A stretch of 64,000 nt of DNA. It comes from Mesorhizobium sp. Root554 (GTDB taxonomy: Bacteria > Pseudomonadota > Alphaproteobacteria > Rhizobiales > Rhizobiaceae). Shown here piece after piece: positions 57,405 through 64,000 of this stretch. The notes beneath the pieces were generated by a model that worked only from the letters and a program-made list of their open reading frames with translations, was not told the DNA's origin and did no database searches. The first letter of the stretch is position 1. Each line of letters opens with the position of its first letter. The stretch spans positions 2,095,222 to 2,159,221 of the forward strand of contig NZ_LMGA01000001.1 in the NCBI RefSeq assembly GCF_001427025.1, written 5' to 3'. The translations under genes were made by a program, and so were the position numbers.

Positions 57405-57425
57405 AAAAGCGTGAGCGCGCTTTTT
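57405..57425. other. Terminator-like hairpin in the mltB-like leader
   Basis: AAAAGCG (57405-57411) pairs with CGCTTTT (57418-57424), followed by further T. It lies 83 nt before the transglycosylase start; could attenuate its transcription or end a short divergent RNA. Also on this gap: near-match to the CtrA consensus, TAAACCAATTGCTAAC at 57445-57460. Confidence 0.35.
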
Positions 57426-57507
57426 GTTCCGGGGAACACCATGGTAAACCAATTGCTAACCGGCATAGGCGATGAATGATCTTCCTGCGATGAAGAAGGA
57501 GGAAAAA

Positions 57508-58734
57508 ATGTCCGCTCGCACCGCCGCTCAGCGCCTGACCGGCATTCTAGTCGCCGCCGGTCTGTCGCTCGCTTTCGTCCTGCCGAGCGGCGTCGCCCGG
57601 GCCGACGCCGGCTTCCGCAACTGGATCGCCAGCTTCCGTTCGATCGCCATGCAGAGCGGCGTCTCCGGCGCGATCTACGACCGCGCCTTCCGCGGCATCA
57701 GCGATGTCGATCCCGAAGTGCTCGAAAAGGCGCGCTACCAGCCCGAATTCAAGGCGGAGGCCTGGGACTATTTTGACAATCGCGTGCATGAGGATTCGAT
57801 CGCCAACGGCCGCGCCATGGCGCGAAAGTGGAAGCCATGGCTTGACCGGATCGAGCAGCGTTTCGGCGTCGACCGCTATGTCCTGCTCGCCATCTGGTCG
57901 ATGGAATCGAATTACGGCGAAATCCTCAAGCGCGACGACGTGATGCGCAACGTCGTGCGCTCGCTCGCGACCCTCGGCTATGCGGACAAGAAGCGGGCAA
58001 AGTTCGCGCGCACGCAGTTGATCGCAGCCCTGAAAATCCTCCAGAGTGGCGATATAGACGAAAGCCATCTCAGCGGCTCATGGGCAGGGGCCATGGGACA
58101 CACCCAGTTCATTCCAACGAGCTATCAGGCCTATGCGGTCGATATGGATGGCAACGGCAAGCGCGACATCTGGAACTCGGTGCCCGATGCGCTGGCCACC
58201 GCCGCCAACCTTCTGCGCAAGAATGGCTGGCAGGCCGGCAAGACATGGGGTTACGAGGTCAAGCTTCCGGAAGGAAGGAAATTCCCGTCCGGCTCGATGT
58301 CGGTGGCCAAATGGCAGGCCTTGGGGTTGACCCGTGTCAGCGGCAAGGCTTTTCCGCACTCGTCCGACCGCGCCGAGCTGAAACTCCCCGGCGGCAGGAG
58401 TGGTCCGGCCTTCCTCGTCATCAAGAATTTCTCGGTCATCAAGCGCTACAACAACGCCGATAAATATGCCTTTGCCGTCGGCCTTCTTGCCGACGAGATC
58501 GCCGGTTACGGTGGACTGGTCAATGACTGGAGCCGGCCTTTCACCAAGCTGACCTTCGTCGAAAAGCAGGAATTGCAGCAGCGTCTTTCCGACCATGGTT
58601 ATTACACCGGCAAGTTCGACGGCAAGATCGGCGAAGGGTCGAAAGCCGCCATCATGTCCTTCCAGGCGCAGGCGGGCTTGACCCAGGATGGGCATCCGAG
58701 CATGGAAGTGCTCAAGTGGCTGCGGAAAAAATAG
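57508..58734 (+). CDS. Lytic murein transglycosylase (MltB-like)
   Basis: 408 residues. Signal peptide about 1-33. SLT-2 domain (about 35-320): LLAIWSMESNYGEILKRDDVM contains the catalytic Glu, WAGAMGHTQFIPTSYQAYAVD, DGNGKRDIWNSVPDALATAANLL. A PG-binding-1 domain at about 345-405 reads LQQRLSDHGYYTGKFDGKIGEGSKAAIMSFQ. It cuts glycan strands with 1,6-anhydro ring formation. Among three in-frame ATGs (57472, 57490, 57508) the last has AAGGAGG just before it and the best signal peptide. Followed by the DUF459 gene. Confidence 0.92.
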   Translation: MSARTAAQRLTGILVAAGLSLAFVLPSGVARADAGFRNWIASFRSIAMQSGVSGAIYDRAFRGISDVDPEVLEKARYQPEFKAEAWDYFDNRVHEDSIANGRAMARKWKPWLDRIEQRFGVDRYVLLAIWSMESNYGEILKRDDVMRNVVRSLATLGYADKKRAKFARTQLIAALKILQSGDIDESHLSGSWAGAMGHTQFIPTSYQAYAVDMDGNGKRDIWNSVPDALATAANLLRKNGWQAGKTWGYEVKLPEGRKFPSGSMSVAKWQALGLTRVSGKAFPHSSDRAELKLPGGRSGPAFLVIKNFSVIKRYNNADKYAFAVGLLADEIAGYGGLVNDWSRPFTKLTFVEKQELQQRLSDHGYYTGKFDGKIGEGSKAAIMSFQAQAGLTQDGHPSMEVLKWLRKK

Positions 58735-58756
58735 CCACGGCTGAGGGAGGAACTGT

Positions 58757-59956
58757 TTGAGATCGGCGCGTATCCGAAAAATCGCATTTCGCGTGCCGAT
58801 CCTGCTGTTCGCTGCTGCCGTTCTGGTGGCAGCCGCCTTCACTGCTTTCGACAGTTCTGCATTCGCCCAGGAACGTGACTATTACCGTCCCTGGTCGTTG
58901 CGCGACCTCCTCTTCAGGAACCGAAACGAATTTCCGGAACCGCCACCCCCTTACAGGCCGAAAGCCAAGGCCAAGGTCCGCAAGGCAGCGCCTGTCGAAC
59001 CGAAAATTCCCGTGGTGGAAAAGGCGGCGGACGCCCGCACCGTGCTCGTCGTCGGCGACTTCATGGCCAGCGGTCTTGCCGAGGGGCTCGACGCCGTTTT
59101 CGCCGACAATCCCGCTATCCGGATAGTGGACGAGGGCAAAGGCTCGTCCGGCCTGGTGCGGCTGGATGTCTATGACTGGCCGGGCGGCGTCAAGACGCTG
59201 ATCGAGGCCGAGAAGCCGGCCGTCGTCCTCGTCATGGTCGGCTCGAACGACCGCCAGCAGATGAAGGTCGGCGATGCGCGCGAGCCGGCGCGCAGCGAGC
59301 GCTGGACCAAGGAATACGAAACGCGCGCGGCAGCGCTGGGCGAGGCGATTGCCTCGACCAAGGTTCCCTATCTGTGGGTCGGCATGCCGGCCTTTAGGGT
59401 CGGCACCATGACATCCGACATGCTGGCCTTCAACGATATCTACCGTTCCGCCGCCGAAGGCGCCGGCGGCGAGTTCGTCGATGTCTGGGATGGCTTCGTC
59501 GACGAGGACGGCGTCTTCGTCAGCACCGGTCCCGACGTCAACGGCCAGCCGGTGCGGCTGCGTTCCGACGACGGCATCAACATGACACGCGCCGGCAAGC
59601 GCAAGCTGGCCTTCTACGCCGAAAAACCGTTGATGAAACTGTTGGGAATTGCGGCGCCGGCTGGCGCGGCAACAGCGCTTCCGGAAATTTCTCCGACCGG
59701 CAAACCTGCCGAGCCATTCGTGCCCGCGACGGTTGATCGCACGCCGCCGATTTCCCTGAACGATCCGGCGCTGGACGGCGGCGCCGAACTGCTTGGCGCA
59801 GAACCCGCCGGCAAGACCGAACAGCCTACGCCGGCGAAAAAGCTGGCCGAAAACCCCTCGCCCGGACGCGCCGACGATTTTTCCTGGCCGCCCAGGCAAA
59901 CGCCTGCGAAGACGGCGGCCACTTCGGGCGACAAGACGACGGCGATCAAGCGCTAG
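58757..59956 (+). CDS. DUF459 (SGNH-hydrolase-like) secreted protein
   Basis: 399 residues. N-terminal hydrophobic anchor/signal (about 12-37). DUF459/SGNH domain (about 92-300): VLVVGDFMASGLAEGLDAVF (nucleophile block, Ser96-type region), VLVMVGSNDRQQM, and DDGINMTRAGKRKLAF as the last catalytic block. A Pro/Thr-rich tail follows. The family occurs with lytic transglycosylases and is suspected to act on peptidoglycan or glycan acylation. TTG 58757 follows GGGAGGAAC. It lies 22 bp after the MltB-like gene, hence one operon. Confidence 0.83.
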   Translation: MRSARIRKIAFRVPILLFAAAVLVAAAFTAFDSSAFAQERDYYRPWSLRDLLFRNRNEFPEPPPPYRPKAKAKVRKAAPVEPKIPVVEKAADARTVLVVGDFMASGLAEGLDAVFADNPAIRIVDEGKGSSGLVRLDVYDWPGGVKTLIEAEKPAVVLVMVGSNDRQQMKVGDAREPARSERWTKEYETRAAALGEAIASTKVPYLWVGMPAFRVGTMTSDMLAFNDIYRSAAEGAGGEFVDVWDGFVDEDGVFVSTGPDVNGQPVRLRSDDGINMTRAGKRKLAFYAEKPLMKLLGIAAPAGAATALPEISPTGKPAEPFVPATVDRTPPISLNDPALDGGAELLGAEPAGKTEQPTPAKKLAENPSPGRADDFSWPPRQTPAKTAATSGDKTTAIKR

Positions 59957-59975
59957 AGGAATCAGGTGCTGCTGC

Positions 59976-61430
59976 TCAGCGCGGCAGGACCGATGCCCCC
60001 ATCAGCGCCTCGTCGATGGAGTGAGCCGCCTGCCGGCCTTCGCGGATTGCCCAGACCACGAGCGACTGACCGCGCCGCACATCTCCGGCGGCGTAGAGCT
60101 TTTCGACGTTGGTCTTGTAGTCGAGGTCGTTGGCGCCGACATTCTTCGACCGGCGGCTGTCCGTGGCGACCTCCAGCGAGCCTTCCAGTTCCGACAGGAT
60201 ACCCTTGCCCAGCGGCCCGGCAAAGCCGATGGCGATGAAGGCGAGGTCGGCGCGGATGACGAATTCGGTGCCGGCGACCGGCTTGCGCTTGTCGTCGACT
60301 TCGCAGCAGCGGACGCCGGTCAGTTCACCGTCCTCGCCGATGAATTCCAGCGTCGCAACCTGGAACTCGCGCTCCGCGCCCTCGGCCTGGCTGGACGAGG
60401 TGCGCATCTTGGTCGCCCAATAGGGCCACACGGCGAGCTTGTCTTCCTTTTCCGGCGGCTGCGGGCGGATGTCCAGCTGGGTGACGCGCACCGCGCCCTG
60501 GCGGAACGCCGTGCCGACGCAATCGGAAGCGGTATCGCCGCCGCCGACCACGACGACATGCTTGCCACCGGCGACGATCGGCTTCGACGGCCATGCGACG
60601 GACTGGATATCCTCGCCGCCGACGCGCTTGTTCTGCTGCACCAGATAGGGCATCGCATCGTAAACGCCTTGCAGGTTGTCGCCCGGAATGCCGGCCATAC
60701 GCGGCGTTTCGGAACCGCCGCAATAGAGCACGGCGTCGTAGTCCGAGAGCAATTCCGCCACCGGCTTGTCGACCCCGACATTGACGCCGCAGAAGAAGGT
60801 GACCCCCTCGCCGCTCATCTGCTCGACGCGCCGGTCGATATAGTGCTTTTCAATCTTGAAGTCGGGAATGCCGTAGCGCATCAGCCCGCCCGGCCGGCTT
60901 TCGCGCTCGTAGACATGAACCTCGTGGCCCGCGCGCCCCAATTGTTGCGCCGCGGCCATGCCAGCCGGACCGGAGCCGATGACGGCGACGCGCTTGCCGG
61001 TCTTTTTCTCCGGTGGATAGGGCCGGATGTGGCCGGTCTCGTAGGCCTTGTCGGCAATCGCCTGCTCAACCGTCTTGATGGCGACCGGAATGTCCTCGAG
61101 GTTCAGCGTGCAGGCCTCTTCGCAAGGCGCGGGGCAGATGCGGCCGGTGAATTCGGGAAAATTGTTGGTCGAATGCAGATTGCGGATCGCCGCGTCCCAG
61201 TCGCCGCTGTAGACGAGGTCGTTCCAGTCGGGGATCTGGTTGTGAATCGGACAGCCGGTCGGCCCGTGGCAGAACGGAATGCCGCAATCCATGCAGCGCG
61301 CGGCCTGTTTCTCGACCTCTTTATCCGACATCGGCAACGTGAATTCGCGAAAATGGCGAATGCGGTCTGAGGCCGGCTGGTACTTGTGAACCTGCCGGTC
61401 GATCTCGAGAAAACCTGTAACCTTGCCCAT
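59976..61430 (-). CDS. gltD: Glutamate synthase small subunit
   Basis: 484 residues. N-terminal iron-sulfur region with CMDCGIPFCHGPTGCPIHN and GRICPAPCEEAC, FAD site VAVIGSGPAGMAAAQQLGRAGH, NADPH site VVVVGGGDTASDCVG, and the end FAAGDVRRGQSLVVWAIREGR (as YAAGDVRRG). It feeds electrons from NADPH to GltB. The ATG 61430 is preferred; the frame runs to 61484. It is downstream of gltB on the same strand, 143 bp apart. Confidence 0.95.
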   Translation of the reverse strand: MGKVTGFLEIDRQVHKYQPASDRIRHFREFTLPMSDKEVEKQAARCMDCGIPFCHGPTGCPIHNQIPDWNDLVYSGDWDAAIRNLHSTNNFPEFTGRICPAPCEEACTLNLEDIPVAIKTVEQAIADKAYETGHIRPYPPEKKTGKRVAVIGSGPAGMAAAQQLGRAGHEVHVYERESRPGGLMRYGIPDFKIEKHYIDRRVEQMSGEGVTFFCGVNVGVDKPVAELLSDYDAVLYCGGSETPRMAGIPGDNLQGVYDAMPYLVQQNKRVGGEDIQSVAWPSKPIVAGGKHVVVVGGGDTASDCVGTAFRQGAVRVTQLDIRPQPPEKEDKLAVWPYWATKMRTSSSQAEGAEREFQVATLEFIGEDGELTGVRCCEVDDKRKPVAGTEFVIRADLAFIAIGFAGPLGKGILSELEGSLEVATDSRRSKNVGANDLDYKTNVEKLYAAGDVRRGQSLVVWAIREGRQAAHSIDEALMGASVLPR

Positions 61431-61573
61431 AGTCAGTTCCTGCAATCCTGGGGCGGGCCTTGCCGCCGCACCCGTTATCCCCATAAGGCCGCTGTTGCAA
61501 CCTTGCCGGTCGGGCGCTGGAAGTGTTGTCGGTAAGAACGCTGACGCAAGCCCTGGCTTGCGGCGGCGTCGAG

Positions 61574-64000
<2,427 letters not shown>

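Overview
The window is a high-GC alphaproteobacterial chromosome segment, most likely from the order Hyphomicrobiales in the Mesorhizobium/Phyllobacteriaceae neighbourhood. The evidence is the rhizobial motility set (MotB, MotC, FliK of the former MotD type, the atypical regulator Rem, FlaF, FlbT), a Brucella Omp10-like lipoprotein, homospermidine synthase, and an ornithine decarboxylase with a long structured leader of the alphaproteobacterial speF type. No tRNA, rRNA, CRISPR array, insertion sequence or prophage block was seen.

Region 1 (1-24204) is a flagellar cluster. It starts with the tail of fliP and two tandem flagellin paralogues. A tightly overlapping operon follows: fliF, a FliH-like gene, motB, motC, fliK and a lytic transglycosylase. 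Then come rem, flgE-flgK-flgL-flaF-flbT-flgD-fliQ, flhA-fliR, and small genes resembling fliJ, flgJ, flgN and fliL. An MFS exporter and a ClC chloride channel sit between fliQ and flhA. The operon heads fliF, flgE and flhA, and more weakly flgJ, share a 23-bp element 36-49 nt before their start codons.

Region 2 (24205-34624) is mixed metabolism and metal handling. An SCP2-domain gene lies behind a promoter that contains a perfect palindrome. Ornithine decarboxylase has a leader of about 430 nt, and a LysR regulator is divergent from it. A DUF1007/NicO pair, a small membrane protein and a CDF exporter form a probable metal-efflux patch. Next are an aminotransferase, a GNAT enzyme, and DUF1344 and DUF533 genes, with a perfect CtrA-type TTAA-N7-TTAAC site between the last two.

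Region 3 (34625-49445) holds trhO, a phage-endolysin-like muramidase, eda, a long DUF882 peptidase-like protein, an orphan NtrC-type regulator, pepF, pabB-pabC (pabB begins inside a palindromic intergenic repeat), homospermidine synthase, the omp10-like lipoprotein, and a 5'-nucleotidase with a C-terminal LysM-like domain. Ornithine decarboxylase and homospermidine synthase together provide a putrescine-to-homospermidine route.

Region 4 (49446-64000) holds hemH, an FAD oxidoreductase, an SPFH/NfeD membrane pair, kpsF, an outer-membrane barrel, galU, an MltB-like transglycosylase with a DUF459 partner, gltD, and gltB cut by the window edge. Candidate CtrA half-sites (TTAACCAT) precede flagellin 2, the DUF882 gene and the barrel gene, which suggests that several envelope and motility genes here share cell-cycle control.
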